Source of the DNA: Drechslerella dactyloides | Taxonomy: Eukaryota; Ascomycota; Orbiliomycetes; Orbiliales; Orbiliaceae | Direction of reading: 5' to 3' | DNA length: 64,000 nucleotides | Assembly (NCBI GenBank): GCA_020064725.1 | Contig: JAGTWJ010000008.1 | Span: 1,922,001 to 1,986,000 of the forward strand | Shown: one piece after another, positions 46,445 through 59,300 of the stretch | How positions within the stretch are numbered: position 1 is the first letter of the stretch | Layout of the letters: each line of letters opens with the position of its first letter | The notes under the pieces: generated by a model | Told to the model about the DNA's origin: nothing | The model's input: the letters and a program-made list of their open reading frames with translations, nothing else | Databases searched by the model: none | Made by a program: the position numbers and the translations under genes

Positions 46445-48547
46445 CTACATCCTGAACACGCCGAACCGCGTCCGCCGCCGGTCCACCCTTCCTCCCAGCG
46501 CCGCCTGCAAGCCCATCGCCAGCGTCCGCCGCGTGTCCGCCGGCCGAATGATCCCGTCGTCCCAGATCCTCGCCGACGCGAACGTCGCGTCCGACTCGGC
46601 TTCGATCCGGTCCCGCAGCGCCGGGTCCGCCTTGCCCACCGCCGCCATCACGCTGCTCAGCTGCTCGCTACCCATCACCGCGATCTTTGCATTCGGCCAC
46701 ATCCATAAAAACTGCCGTTTCATCAGCATACGGATTATTCATGCGCGTGAGAATAGATAAAATTGTAGGTAAGGGGATGGGGGAACTCACTCTCGCACCG
46801 TAGGCCCGCCCGTTCATGCCGTAGTTGCCCGCCCCGTACGACGCCCCGATCACCACCGTAAACTTGGGCACCTCCGCGCAACTCACCGCCGTGACCAGCT
46901 TGGCCCCATTCTTCGCGATCCCACCGGCCTCCGCGTCCCTACCGACCATGAACCCCGTCACATTCTGCAAGAACACAAGCGGCACATCCCGCTGCGCGCA
47001 CAGCTCGATGAAATGCGCGCCCTTCAACGCGGCCTCGCTGAAGATGATCCCGTTGTTCGCAACGATGCCCACGCGGTACCCGTGGATGCGCGCGAAGCCC
47101 GTCACCATCGTCGTCCCGTAGCCCGCTTTGAATTCCGCGAATTCAGACCCGTCGACGATGCGCGCGATTACTTCGCGCACGTCCACTTGCCGTCGTAGAT
47201 TCGTGCCCATGATGCCGCCCAGCTCGGCCGGATCGTACAGCGGCTCCTTCACTTCGTCCGTCTTGATTACAATGTTGCTGTCGTTGTTGTTGGTGCCGGG
47301 CCAGTTGAGGTTGGCGATGGACCGGCGCGCGAGGACGAGGGCGTGCGCGTCGTCGACGGCGAGGTAGTCCGTCACGCCGGAGACCGTGGAGTGCAGTTCC
47401 CCCCCGCCGAGGGCTTCGGCCGTGACTTCCTCGCCCGTGGCAGCCTTGACGAGCGGCGGGCCCGCGAGGAAAATGTGGCCTTGCTTGTCCACAATGATGG
47501 ACTCGTCCGACATGGCGGGCACGTAGGCGCCGCCGGCCGTGCAGGGGCCCATCACCACCGCGATCTGGGGCACGCCGATCGATGACACTATTCCACATTA
47601 ACCACTATATCACCGAGTGAATATATAAGTGGACGTACTTCGCGCTTGGTTGTAGAAGATGCGGCCAAAGTGGTCTTTATCTGGGAATACATCCTTCTGA
47701 TGCGGCAGGTTCGCGCCGCCAGAGTCGACGAGGTATATGCACGGCAGCCCTATCCACCACATCACACCCTGTCAGCACCCTGTTCATTCAAATTGTAACG
47801 ACGAGTGGTGAACGTACTGTTCTCCTGCGCGATGGTCTGCGCGCGAATGTGCTTCTTGACAGTAATCGGATAGTATGTCCCGCCCTTAACACTACCCACC
47901 ATATCATAAGCATATACCCACAATTCCTACCATACCCCGCGTCCCATTGCAACCGTATGGGCTTGAAATAGGAGTAAACGAATGGAGGACGTACGTGCTG
48001 TCGTTGGCGACAATCATGCACTCGACGCCGGACACGCGGCCGATGCCCGTTACGATGCCGCCCGCGGGCACGTCCTCGCCCTCGTACAGATTGTGGCCGG
48101 CGAGCGCGGACAGCTCGAGGAAGGAGGAACCCGGGTCTAGCAGCGCTGATATTCGGCTGCGCTAGCGGTCGACCAGTCAGCTCATTCATCCTATCAATTA
48201 TCCACCAGCGTATATATATATAACAGTCCGGTGAATTGAATGTATGGTTATGTGGGGGGGACGTACTCTCTGACGAGCATCTTGCCGCGCTCGAGGTGTC
48301 GTTGCCGCGCCTTCTCGGGCCCGCCGGCGGATATCCGCGTCGTCAGATTGTCCAGCTGGTCCGTCAGCTTGGCCATTGCCGCTGCGTTCGCCTTGAAGTC
48401 GGCCGAGGCGGTGTCGACGGTTGACTGCAGCGTTGAGACGGCGCCTTCGAAGTGTCGGAAGCTGTGGCTTGAGACGGCGCGGCGGGCGGCGGGCAGGCTG
48501 CGCCCGGTGAGTGCGCGGGAGCGCAGGATAGCCGTCCGGAGGGACAT
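46445..48547 (-). CDS. mccB: 3-Methylcrotonyl-CoA carboxylase beta (carboxyltransferase) subunit, mitochondrial
   Basis: Carboxylates 3-methylcrotonyl-CoA with the biotinylated alpha subunit, in the mitochondrial leucine degradation pathway. Exons (minus) are 48547-48267, 48156-47995, 47891-47818, 47749-47639, 47587-46791 and 46711-46445, giving 1,692 nt (563 aa). An Arg/Ser/Ala-rich presequence (MSLRTAILRSRALTGRSLPAARRA) precedes the carboxyltransferase core: RISALLDPGSSFLELS, LPCIYLVDSGGANLPHQ, MGPCTAGGAYVPAMSDE, NNGIIFSEAALKGAHFIELC, GASYGAGNYGMNGRAYG and FLWMWPNAKIAVMG. The length is that of MCCC2. It is divergent from isovaleryl-CoA dehydrogenase, the preceding step of the same pathway, across 565 bases. 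This arrangement resembles the Aspergillus leucine-catabolic gene cluster. No biotin-carrying subunit gene is in the window. Confidence 0.95.
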
Positions 48548-49112
48548 TGCGCAATCTATGAACTATACGATATCTATACTTCTATATATCAGGTTAGCTC
48601 TAATCAATCTAGACGTGTGATGCCCGCGATAGGAGGCCGGAGGGTCGATAGGTGGAGGAATTGAACGTACGAAATGCAATGCAATGCAATGGCGAAGAGT
48701 GGGCAATGCCGCCAGATGGATATCGATCTAGCTTTAATTTTCGATCGGGCGACAGGGCTTAAGCAGCGCGGGACGCACATGTACGGTGGGAATATGCAAG
48801 ATCGCGGAGCAAGGCGGTGGAGTTCGGTGTGCCGAGGGTAGCCGGCCGAGGTGGGTGGGGCGCTAACCTCCACGTTCTCGATGCGATGCTGCGGCGCCGC
48901 ACGCCTGAAGAGGCCGACGGGGTTACGTTCCTTGCAGCTGTTACTTCAGACAGTCTTCGCTCATGTTCCCCGGCGATTGGATCCGACTTCCTTACATACA
49001 TACACGCTAGTTCTCAGTCCTAGCTTCTTCACTCTAACTGTCTTCCATCCGGATAGCATACCGAGACGTCACTCGCATTCACGCTTCGATATAACGACTG
49101 ATCATCCGCATT
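48548..49112. promoter_or_regulatory. Shared bidirectional promoter of mccB and ivdA
   Basis: The whole 565-bp gap between the two divergent leucine-catabolic genes. It contains GCAAT pentanucleotide repeats (about 48674-48691), a perfect 12-bp GC palindrome TGCGGCGCCGCA at 48890-48901 and an ATTGG (inverted CCAAT) element near 48976. The palindrome and CCAAT box are candidate co-regulatory sites. No coding potential of its own is seen. Confidence 0.6.
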
Positions 49113-50628
49113 ATGGCTGCTCTACGCTTCGCTCGACCGGCGCTGACACGGGCCTGCGCGGCCGCCGTTCGCCCTGCCCCGACGGCGCGGACGGCAATGG
49201 CGATGCCTGCTGGCGTGAGGTATGCGTCGACGAAGCTGACGCCCAACTTTACGATGCCGACGTCCGAAGACCTGGCCGAGCTGCGGGAGCGGGTGCAGGA
49301 TTTCACGAGTACGTACACCCTCCACACATCCTAACAGTGTCTACAGTATCATGATATATCAATGGATGGATTGATTGATTGATGAGTGTAGGGCGAGAGA
49401 TTCCCGAGGAGGTGGCGGCGAAGACGGACCGTGAGAATGCGTTTCCGAACGAGATGTGGCCCAAGCTCGGCGAGGCCGGGTGCGTATCCCATTACCATAT
49501 CCAGTGCAGACATACCGTATAATGACGGGTAGTGACTGACGGGGTGGGTAGGTTCCTTGGGATAACGGCTGAGGAGCCGTACGGCGGCCTGGAGCTCGGG
49601 TATCAAGCGCACTGCATCGTCATGGAAGAGCTGTCCCGCGCGTCAGGTAATTATATTCACTACATAGAGACCGGTATCTATTATAACTACGATGCTAACG
49701 GGATGAGAGAAAAGGCAGCATCGGCCTCTCGTACGCCGCGCACTCGCAGCTCTGCGTCAACCAGCTCACCCTCCACGGCACGCCCGAACAGAAAACCCGC
49801 CTCCTAACCCCCCTCGTCGCGGGCACCAAAATCGGCGCCCTAGCAATGTCCGAACACTCCGCGGGCTCCGACGTCGTCTCCATGAAAACCACAGCCACGC
49901 CCGTCGACGGCGGCTGGCTCCTCAACGGGTCCAAAATGTGGATCACCAACGGGCCCGACGCCGACATCATCGTCGTATACGCCAAAACCGACCCGGGCGC
50001 CGGCAGCAAGGGCATCACCGCCATGATCGTCGAACGCTCCTTCAAGGGCTTCTCCTGCGCGCGCAAACTCGACAAGCTGGGCATGCGCGGCTCCAACACC
50101 GGCGAACTCATCTTCGACAACGTTTTCGTCCCCGCTGAAAACCAGCTCGGCGAAACCAACACCGGCACCCGCGTGCTCATGTCCGGACTGGACCTCGAGC
50201 GCCTCGTGCTATCCGCCGGCCCCATCGGGATCATGCAGGCGGCGATGGACCTGGTGCTACCCTACACGCACACGCGCACGCAATTCGGCACACCGATAGC
50301 GCACTTCCAGCTCATGCAGGGGAGGCTGGCGGATATGCACGTTAAAATGTCGGCGGCGCGCGCGTATACTTATGCCACCGCGCGCCGCGTGGACGAAGGG
50401 ACGATGGACACGAGGGATTGTGCCGGCGCGATACTGTACGCGGCCGAGCGAGCGACGGAGTGTGCGTTGGACGCGGTGCAGTGTCTTGGTGGGAATGGGT
50501 ATATTAACGAGTTGCCCGCGGGTCGGCTGTTGCGGGATGCGAAGCTGTACGAGATCGGTGCTGGGACGAGCGAGGTGCGGCGGATGGTCATCGGACGGGC
50601 GTTCAACAAGGAGTACGCGCCGAGGTAG
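49113..50628 (+). CDS. ivdA: Isovaleryl-CoA dehydrogenase, mitochondrial
   Basis: FAD enzyme oxidising isovaleryl-CoA to 3-methylcrotonyl-CoA in leucine degradation. Exons 49113-49308, 49392-49479, 49552-49646 and 49715-50628 give 1,293 nt (430 aa). The Arg/Ala-rich presequence (MAALRFARPALTRACAAAVRP) contains no acids. The acyl-CoA dehydrogenase fold shows ALAMSEHSAGSDVVSM, WITNGPDADIIVVYAKT, LGMRGSNTGELIFDNV, QCLGGNGYINELP and YEIGAGTSEVRRMVIGR. The catalytic Glu is in the loop GLDLERLVLSAGP, the position specific to IVD and long-chain enzymes rather than most acyl-CoA dehydrogenases. Its product is the substrate of the divergent mccB product. Confidence 0.95.
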
Positions 50629-50874
50629 ATGCACGCCGGCCGTATGTGGTATGAAGTGTTGCGACGGGTTGGATTTTGCTACATGTGTAGGATATGTGAT
50701 GCATGGTTTACGTACTTTGCAATTTCAACATTGGGTCGTAACAGCTGGACCGTGATAGACGGAGATACCCGCTGGATATATATATGCAATCGATAGATGC
50801 TATGCTATGCTGTATGCTTTATATACAAGGCCATTATATACAATATATACTCGGATGCAGAGTGTGTAGATGGT

Positions 50875-52302
50875 CTATGAGGTAGCTTCTTCGTGCTGCC
50901 GTTGGAAAAACGCCTTTTGCTCGCGACACCGCTCGCTCGTGCACTTTGGACACCGCAGGTACAGCTGCGGGCTGCTCCGCCCGCCGTCCTCCAGGTGCGT
51001 CTTGGCGATATCGGCGAGCGCGCGGATGAAGATCGGGTCGCCGTTGAGGGATTCGGCGCGCTTGATGCCCGGCTGCTTCGACTCGCCGATGATTTCGAGG
51101 TCGAGCTCGAACAGCGTTTCGATGTGGTCGGCTGGGAGTTGTCAGCTTGTGTTCAACTACGATAAGGTGAGGTTTTGTTAGGGACGTACAGGTGAAGGCT
51201 ATGGGGATTAATAGCAGGTTTGTCTGGCCCTTTTTGACGTATTCCTCGACGGTTGTGGCGGTCTGGGCGCCGAGCCAGGCGGACGGACCTACACTGCCAT
51301 ATTAGCTTCAATCTAGCTCCCGCAAGCTTCTACGATAAGAGAGGGGCGTGCGTACCAACTTGACTCTGCCATACGAGTCGGTAGGGGTTGCTGAACTTCA
51401 GTCGTTGCATGACCGCCCACACCGTCGCCGCAACCTCAGCCGGATACGGATCCCCGCGATTCACCACGCTCATCGGCAGCGAATGCGCGGAGAACAGCAG
51501 CACGACCTTCTCCCGCTCCCCGGCCGGATACGTCGCCAGCGACTCCTCGATATGCCGCGCGAACACCTCCACGAGCCCCGGGTGCGTGGGCCACCGGTCG
51601 ATAACGGACCACCGGATGCTGTTCTTCGGGTCGAGCTTCTTCGACAGCCGCCACAGCTCGTTGAGGCTGCTGCCCGTCGTCGAGCAGCTGTACTGCGGGT
51701 ACTGCGTGAACGCGACGGCGCGGGAGACGCCGTCGGACAGCATCTGCTTGACCGTGTCTTCCGTCAGCGGGTTGGCGTAGCGGAAGGCGACGTAGGGCGT
51801 GTGTGGCGCTGTCGACGGGTGGATGCGGTCGAGCAGGTTGCAGGCCTCGCGGGCTTGCAGCTCGGTCCATTTGCGGATGGGGGAGCCGCCGCCGATTTCG
51901 GAGTATTGGTGCTGGATCTTGGGCGTGCGGCGGCGGGAGATGAGCGGGCCGAGGTACTTTTGCAGCGGGCCGAGCGGGATGAGGTCCTTGTCCATCTGTG
52001 GGATCATGCGGTTAGCTGGGGATTCGATTTGGGTGTATATATGGTAGAATGGGTGGACGTACGAAGAGACGTGAGAGAAAGTCGCCGACTTCGTCGACGG
52101 TGCCGGGACCGCCCATGTTGAGCATCACGATTGCGGTGCCGTTGGAGGCGTCGCTGCTCGAGTCGGACGGCGTCGCGAGGAAGCGGCGCGAGAGGCGGCG
52201 GGAGCGTGAGAGCATGTCTGGAGATGATAATGCACGGCGACTGGTGAAGGCCGTGCATTGCCGGGTCAAAGCCGACCTAGCTGTGGGGAGCAGCGCGGCC
52301 AT
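50875..52302 (-). CDS. HEM15: Ferrochelatase, mitochondrial
   Basis: Inserts iron into protoporphyrin IX on the matrix side of the inner membrane, the last step of haem synthesis. Exons (minus) 52302-52063, 51995-51356, 51288-51190 and 51131-50875 give 1,236 nt (411 aa). The Arg/Ser-rich presequence starts MAALLPTARSALTRQ. I chose this ATG because the upstream in-frame extension is not presequence-like. Core motifs are VMLNMGGPGTVDEV, AFTQYPQYSCSTTGSS, FSAHSLPMSVVNRGDPYP with the catalytic His, VGPSAWLGAQT and SDHIETLFELDLE. The C-terminal tail has cysteines (LRCPKCTSERC) in a region that in animals binds a 2Fe-2S cluster; whether it does so here is open. Divergent from myosin. Confidence 0.94.
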
Positions 52303-53317
52303 CGTGACGTTTCGTCGAGATGTCGTAGATATTAATGTGATAGTTGCTCTTGTAGAGGGATGGTCAATTAGTGTATGAACGGTATGCGATGGTAGTCGTG
52401 ATTGTGTAGGGAGGGTCGATGGACAGCGATCGAGCCAGCGACCGGGAGCCAATTGGCAATGCGATGTCTGCGGAGATGCTTCACGTGCGTCGATGGACGA
52501 GATCGTGATGTCGACGTGGGGTGGAAGCGGAAGTGGCAGCTGCCCGGTCGGAGATAGCGCCGAATTGACGTCGCCAGTCGGACTTTAGATGATCAGCCAA
52601 TGAGCAGCGCCGGATTGTCACACAGCAACACAGCGGAACAGGCTGCCAAGACCACACCCGTTGGAGTTGCTGGGTCAACTCAAAGTACGCCAGCGCAGCA
52701 TGTGGCGTGGGTCAACAAACAACGCCGGGCCAACGGGCTGCGCACTGGTCGCCGGGCGTCCAACAACCGCGCCGAAGAGAGACAGCAGACGGAGACGGAT
52801 GGCCTTGGCCTGCCCGATAAGCTTGGACTCCGCGCCATCAATCGATAAGTCTTTAATTACGTGACAGTGGCATCCCGCCGTGTTCCCTTGCTTGTTCCCT
52901 GAAGCCTGTCTCCCAGGTTTATATCATCTTCCATCTCATCTCTGCTATCCATCCACTCCACCTTTCCACACCTGTTTACCTATTCCCACGCTCTTCAGCT
53001 GGTCAATTTATATTAGTTGCCTCCCTGAAGGCTCGCTTCATCCAAGTCTCAGCTGGAGCTTCATCCGAGCTAGCTTCTTCCATATAGCATCTTCCGTCCG
53101 AAGGTAGGCCCGACTCTGTATACCATTCCAGTCGCATTCCAGCTGCGCCGAGAGTCGCGACTGACAGCCCATTGCCTGGCCAATTACAGCATCATCAACC
53201 ATTGCTTTCCCATCGAGCGGTGTACACCCCGGCGCAAAAGCTGGAACTCGCGATCCAATTCCCACCATCTTCATACCTCTAGAATCGATGCCTTGATCGA
53301 TCGAGACTCCACTCGGC
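52303..53317. promoter_or_regulatory. Divergent intergenic region, ferrochelatase and myosin promoters
   Basis: The 1-kb gap. C/T-rich sequence at 52900-53090, just upstream of the myosin start, looks like a fungal core promoter and leader. No gene is supported. Confidence 0.5.
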
Positions 53318-56300
53318 ATGTCTGGCTTCAATACTCCACCGCGCTTCGGCGCCTCCCAGAGACCGTTCTCGCCGCGGCAGAACACCGCCTCGTCACCCGT
53401 GGTCTCCTCACCGCAAACAGCCACCCCCTCCAGCACCATCAGGAACTCGGTTGGCGGCCCCTTCAAGGGCCATAATCGGACCATGTCGTCGGCCAACAAG
53501 ACCAATACCACCTTCGCCCCGAGCTTCATCAAGAAGGCGGACTCCGCCTCCCCCAGAGTCACCTCCCACGGCCTCGAAGGCACAGACTTTTCCGGCAAAC
53601 GCTGGGTTTGGGTTAAGGATCCCGAACGAGCCTTTGTCAAAGGCTACGTCGAGAGCGAGGAGAACAATGTGCTCGTCGTCATCTGCGACGATGGCACCGA
53701 ACGCCACGTCCCCGCCGACCAGGTGGACAAGGTCAATCCGGCCAAATTCGACAAGGCCGCCGATATGGCCGAGCTGACGCACCTGAACGAGGCGTCTGTT
53801 GTCCACAATCTCCACACGAGATACCAATCCGATCTCATCTACGTGAGTTTTTGCATCTGAAGCTGTCTCGATGGATCAGAGCTGATCGTGAGCGTAGACA
53901 TACTCTGGCCTGTTCTTGGTCACCGTGAACCCGTACTGCCCGCTGCCCATCTACACCAATGAGTACATTGAGATGTACCGTAACCGGTCTCGGGACGAGA
54001 CGCAGCCGCATATCTACGCTATCTCTGATGCCGCCTTCCGCAATCTGCTGGACGAGCGAGAGAATCAGAGCATCTTGGTCACGTATGTCACGCATTACTA
54101 GTTTCCTCTTATAGCTTGCTAACAGCTCGCAGTGGAGAATCCGGTGCTGGAAAAACGGAAAACACAAAGAAAGTCATCCAGTACCTCGCGTCCGTGGCTG
54201 CTGGCAACAACACCTCCAAGCAGTTCGGCACGCTCGAGCAGCAGATCCTACAAGCTAACCCTATCCTCGAAGCTTTCGGAAACGCCCAAACTGTTCGGAA
54301 TAACAACTCGTCCAGATTTGGCAAATTCATCAGAATCGAGTTTACGGGCAAGGGCCAGATCGCGGGTGCCTACATTGACTGGTACCTCCTTGAAAAATCC
54401 AGAGTCGTGAAGCAGAGCTCTGGTGAGCGGAATTACCATGTCTTCTACCAGCTGCTTCGAGGTGCGACCCGCGAGCTCCGCGATCAGTTGCTGCTCACGG
54501 GCGACGTCGACGACTATGGTTACACAAAGAGCGCCAACAAGCATATCGCTGGCGTCAACGATAAGGACGAATTCGATACCTTGCTGCGAGCGTTCCATGT
54601 CATGGGCTTCTCCAGAGAGGAGCAGATGGCATACTTTAGAAACATCGCTGCAGTCTTACATCTTGGTAATTTGACCGTTCTTGGCAACCTGTCCGACAGC
54701 GCGAGGTTGCCGGAAAGACGCCAGGTCGAGATCATCTGCGATATTCTCGGTATTCCCGCGGACGACTTTAGCAAGGGACTCCTGAACCCACGAGTGAAAG
54801 CGGGTAAGGAGTGGGTCAATCAGAACCGCAATGCAGACCAAGTCAAGCAGTCCGTCGATGCCCTTAGCAAGGGTATCTACGAGCGAGCTTTTGGTTCCCT
54901 GGTGTCGAGAATCAATCAGTCTCTCGAACGTAGAGGAGAAGAATCCGGCTTCATCGGCGTCCTCGATATCGCTGGTTTCGAAATCTTCGAATCAAACTCG
55001 TTCGAGCAGCTCTGCATCAACTACACCAATGAGAAGCTGCAGCAGTTCTTCAACCACCACATGTTCGTTCTTGAACAGGAAGAGTACGCTCGCGAGCGAA
55101 TCGAGTGGAAGTTTATCGACTTCGGTCACGATCTCCAGCCGACTATCGATTTGATCGAACTCTCCAATCCAATCGGTATCTTCTCTTGCCTGGACGAAGA
55201 CTGCGTCATGCCCAAGGCGACCGATAAGACCTTCACTGAGAAGCTCCATACGCTGTGGGACAAGAAGTCGAACAAATACCGCAGCTCGATGCTCAGCCAA
55301 GGTTTTATTCTTACCCACTATGCTGCTGAAGTTGAGTATTCGACCGAGGGCTGGTTGGAGAAGAATAAGGATCCGTTGAACGACAATGTTACGAGGCTTT
55401 TGGCTGGATCCAGACATCCCAGCATTGCGCAGTTATTCGCAGATTGCGCTGAGGATGCCGAACACTCTCTAACTTCGCGATCCCGCGTCAAGAAGGGTCT
55501 GTTCCGAACCGTCGCGCAGCGTCATAAGGAGCAGCTCTCCAGTCTCATGACCCAGCTGCATGCCACACACCCTCACTTTGTCCGCTGCATTATCCCCAAT
55601 CACCAGAAGAAGCCGAAGAAATTGGTCACATCCCTAGTGCTAGACCAGCTGCGATGCAACGGTGTCTTGGAGGGCATCCGAATCGCGAGAACGGGGTTCC
55701 CCAATCGCTTGCCGTTCGTCGAGTTCCGCCAGCGCTATGAGGTGCTAACGCCAGGCCTTCCGAAGGGCTACCTGGAAGGACAGCAGATTGCCCGCCTTAT
55801 GCTGGAGCAGCTCAATCTCGACGATTACCAGTACCGAATCGGTCTTAGCAAGGTCTTTTTCCGTGCCAGCGTCCTCGCCGAGCTGGAAGAGCAGCGTGAT
55901 AATTTGGTCCGCAGCATAATCACCCGCTTCCAAAGCGTCGCGCGCGGGTTCATCCAGCGCAAGATCGCTCACAAGATGCTGTACCGCGCTGAGGCTACCA
56001 GGGTCATCCACCAGAACCTGCAGGTGTACCTTGAGCTTAGCCAGAATCCGTGGTGGAAGCTCTTCGTCAAGGTCAAGCCGTTACTGGGCAATACTGTAAC
56101 TAGCCGCGAGGTCAAGAAGAAGGATGAGATGATCCACCACATGCAAGCGCAGATGGACCAGCAGGCTTCGGAGCGGGCTAGAATCGAAGATGACAAGAGG
56201 AGGACCGAGACTGAGCTTTCGAGGGTTCAGCAAACTCTCGAGGCCGAGCGGTCTCTCGCCCTGGACAAAGATGAGATCTTCCAGCGACTGCAGCAACGTG

Positions 56301-59300
56301 AGGCTGACCTTTCTGAGAAGCTTAAAGGTGCTTTGGAAGATCAAGAGCAGTTGGAGGATCAGCTGGACGAGCTCATCGCGGCGAAGAAGAAGGTGTCCGA
56401 TCAGCTTGATATCCGTAGGAAAGAGCTGGACCAGGCTGTGAATCTTATCGGTTCGCTGGAAGAGGACAAGCGAACTCTGCAGGCCAAGCTTGACGATATA
56501 GAAGCCAGGCTCCAGACGGCTACGGATCAACTTGACAATGTCAGCGTGAATGAAAACAAGCTATCGAAGGAGATTCACCTTCTCAAGAGCCACCTTTCTC
56601 TTAAGGAGAGGAAGGTTCAGGAGTTTGAGCAGCTGTTGCTTAAGACTGATAAGGACCTCGAGGAGAAGTACAATGTCGCGGTAAGAACAACCTACTATCC
56701 TAAAGATGAGTTAATAGGAGTCAAGTTGACAATTGTGTAGACCAAGAGCTTGGAAACCACGCGAAAGCAGAACCACGATCTCAGAAACGAGAATCTCAGC
56801 GTCCGCCAACAGCTGCAAGATCTCTCAAAGACCTCCGCCGACTTTGAAGGCTTGATTCGCAAGAAAGAAAGTGAGCTATCGTTGGCACTTGCGGATCTCA
56901 AAAAGCACCAGATCGATCGCAAGACGTTCGAGGATGAGCGCCATCTCCTCATATCCAAGCAGGATGAGCTGCAGAAGAAACTCCGGACCGCCGAGTCCCA
57001 GGTCGAAGATGCCAAGATGCTCAAGGCGCAATGCGAACGCGATGCGAAGGAGGCCCGCAAGCTTCTCGAAACCAAGATCTCAGAGGACGCCAAGCTCGGC
57101 CAGGGCAGACGCCTGCTAGACGAGCAGATCAAGGCTCTCAAGACACAACTCGACTCTGTGAAAGCAGAACTGGAGACTGAACGCAAGACTCGAGCTGATG
57201 TCCTCGCGGAGAGTGAAACGAGGCTTTCGTCCATGAAGCGTGACTACGACGCCTTGTCGATTGCCAAGGTTACGATCGAAAAGGAGCTCTACGGCCAACA
57301 AGATACCCTTCGAAAGGCCCTCGAGGCTAGGTCGCAGGCTGAGCGTGACAAGCGTGACATCCAACTTGACTTGCAACGTCTGCGGCAGCGTGTCGAGAAC
57401 AATGAGTCCACGCGGGCGCAGGCGGAGGCTGCGAACGAACGACAGCTGTCTCGCCAGGCGGAAGAGCTCCGGAACGCCCTTAGAAAGGAGATCGACCAGA
57501 AGGACAAGCTCCTCTCGCAAGCCGAGTCTGATCGGGAGAATCTTAGCCTTGAAATCCGGCATCTCAACAAGCAGATTGAGGATAGCGAAGCCTCTAAGCG
57601 GGCGAACGAACAGGCTAAGAAGAGACTCGAGCAGGAGATGTCGACGCTCAAGGCGCGTCTCTTATCTTCGGAACACGACAACCGCGCGCTCCAGAACAAG
57701 ATCCAGCAGAAGAATCTCGAGCTTGCAAAATCAAACTCCAAGGCCAGCGAGCAGTATCGCGACAAGATCATACAGCTTACGGCGGATAAAGCCAAGGCTG
57801 CCGAAGAGGAAAAGAAGCTTCACGGCCAGCTGAGCGAGGCGCAGCTTGCGATTATCTCGTTGGAGAAGCAGAAAGAGAAGCTTGCTCTTGATCTCGAGGA
57901 TCTCAACCATGAGATTACCAGAGAGCACAAGAACACTCGGACCTCGGAGAAGACGGTCCATGGACTCCAGTCGCAGCTTTCTGAAGCGAATCGTAACCTG
58001 GATGCCGAGAAGCAGCTCACAGCGCAGGCTCACGCGAACAACCGCAAGCTGCAGGGTTCGTTAGACACAGCCAATGCAGAGCTGGAAGATTGCCACCGCT
58101 ACCTACTCGATTTACAGCGGGTGGTGGAGCCTGAAGAGGAGGTCAAGATGCCTGAAAGATTCAGGAAGCGGTCCGGAACTACATCCGATCTCGCGCAGAC
58201 TTTCGAGGAGGTCAAGCAGAAACTCAGAGTGGCTGACGAACGGCGCAACCGTGCTGAAGCCCAGTTGGCTGAAATGCGCCGCCGGCACCAGGACGAGATA
58301 ATGGATATCGAGAGCCGGCATGCCACGTCGAGGGCGAACCTTATGGAAGGCATGAGCGAAAACATGCCGCCCTTCGGCTCTCCTGAGCGGCAGAGGTTCG
58401 GTACGCCAACGAAGCGGACGATGTTCAATGCGGCTGCTGCACATGGCTCGCCGCGCACGCCTACTAAGCGTGTCGACCAGTTCAGTGCAGGCGTATTCGA
58501 CTCAGGTAAGACCGATAGGACGATGGACACCATCACCTATCAAGCCAACATGGACCTTGCAACCGACCTTGAGGAAGCGCAGAATAAGCTGCAGATGGCC
58601 GAGATGGAGAACAGACACCTCCGCACCCAATTGGACAACCAAAACGGACAGCCTGCCTCCAACGGCGACGTCTCCTCACAGAGGATCCTGCAGAGGCTCG
58701 AGCAGGAGAACAACCGACTGCACCAGCAGCTTGACTCGGAGACGGAGAAGCTCTCCGCTCTCGAAGCTGCGATGCGGTCCGGTGAGCTCACCGCGATGGA
58801 CCTGCAGAACAAGTCACACCAGGAGCTCTACGACCTCATCTGCGCGCAAGAGAAATCCCGCAAGTCGTTGTTGGAGTACTACAATGCGACGAGATCGGAC
58901 CTTGCCGAGGCCAAACGCGCCAACGAGAAGTCGCGAGGCTCCAAGATGTCGCTGGAGGTCGAGCTCCGCGATACCCGCGGCGAACTCGAGGATCTCATGG
59001 CGCAGCGTGAGCAGGAGCAGTTCGAGCGTAGCAACCTCCTGTCTGAGAACGCCGACCTGCAGATCCGCCTGGATGCCGAGGCTGCGAAGAATCACGATAT
59101 GGCCTCCAGCGCTGCGTTGTACAAGGCGCGTGCGGAGGAGTATTATAGCAAGCTCGAGCAGGCCGAGATTGCGGTCATGCAGGCGACGCGGGCGGCGGCG
59201 TTTGCGAAGACGCAGGTGAGGGAGGCGGAAGATACGTGTGCTAGCGTCACTGCTGAGAGACAGCAGACGGAGGCCATGTTTGAGGACATGCAGAGAGAGA

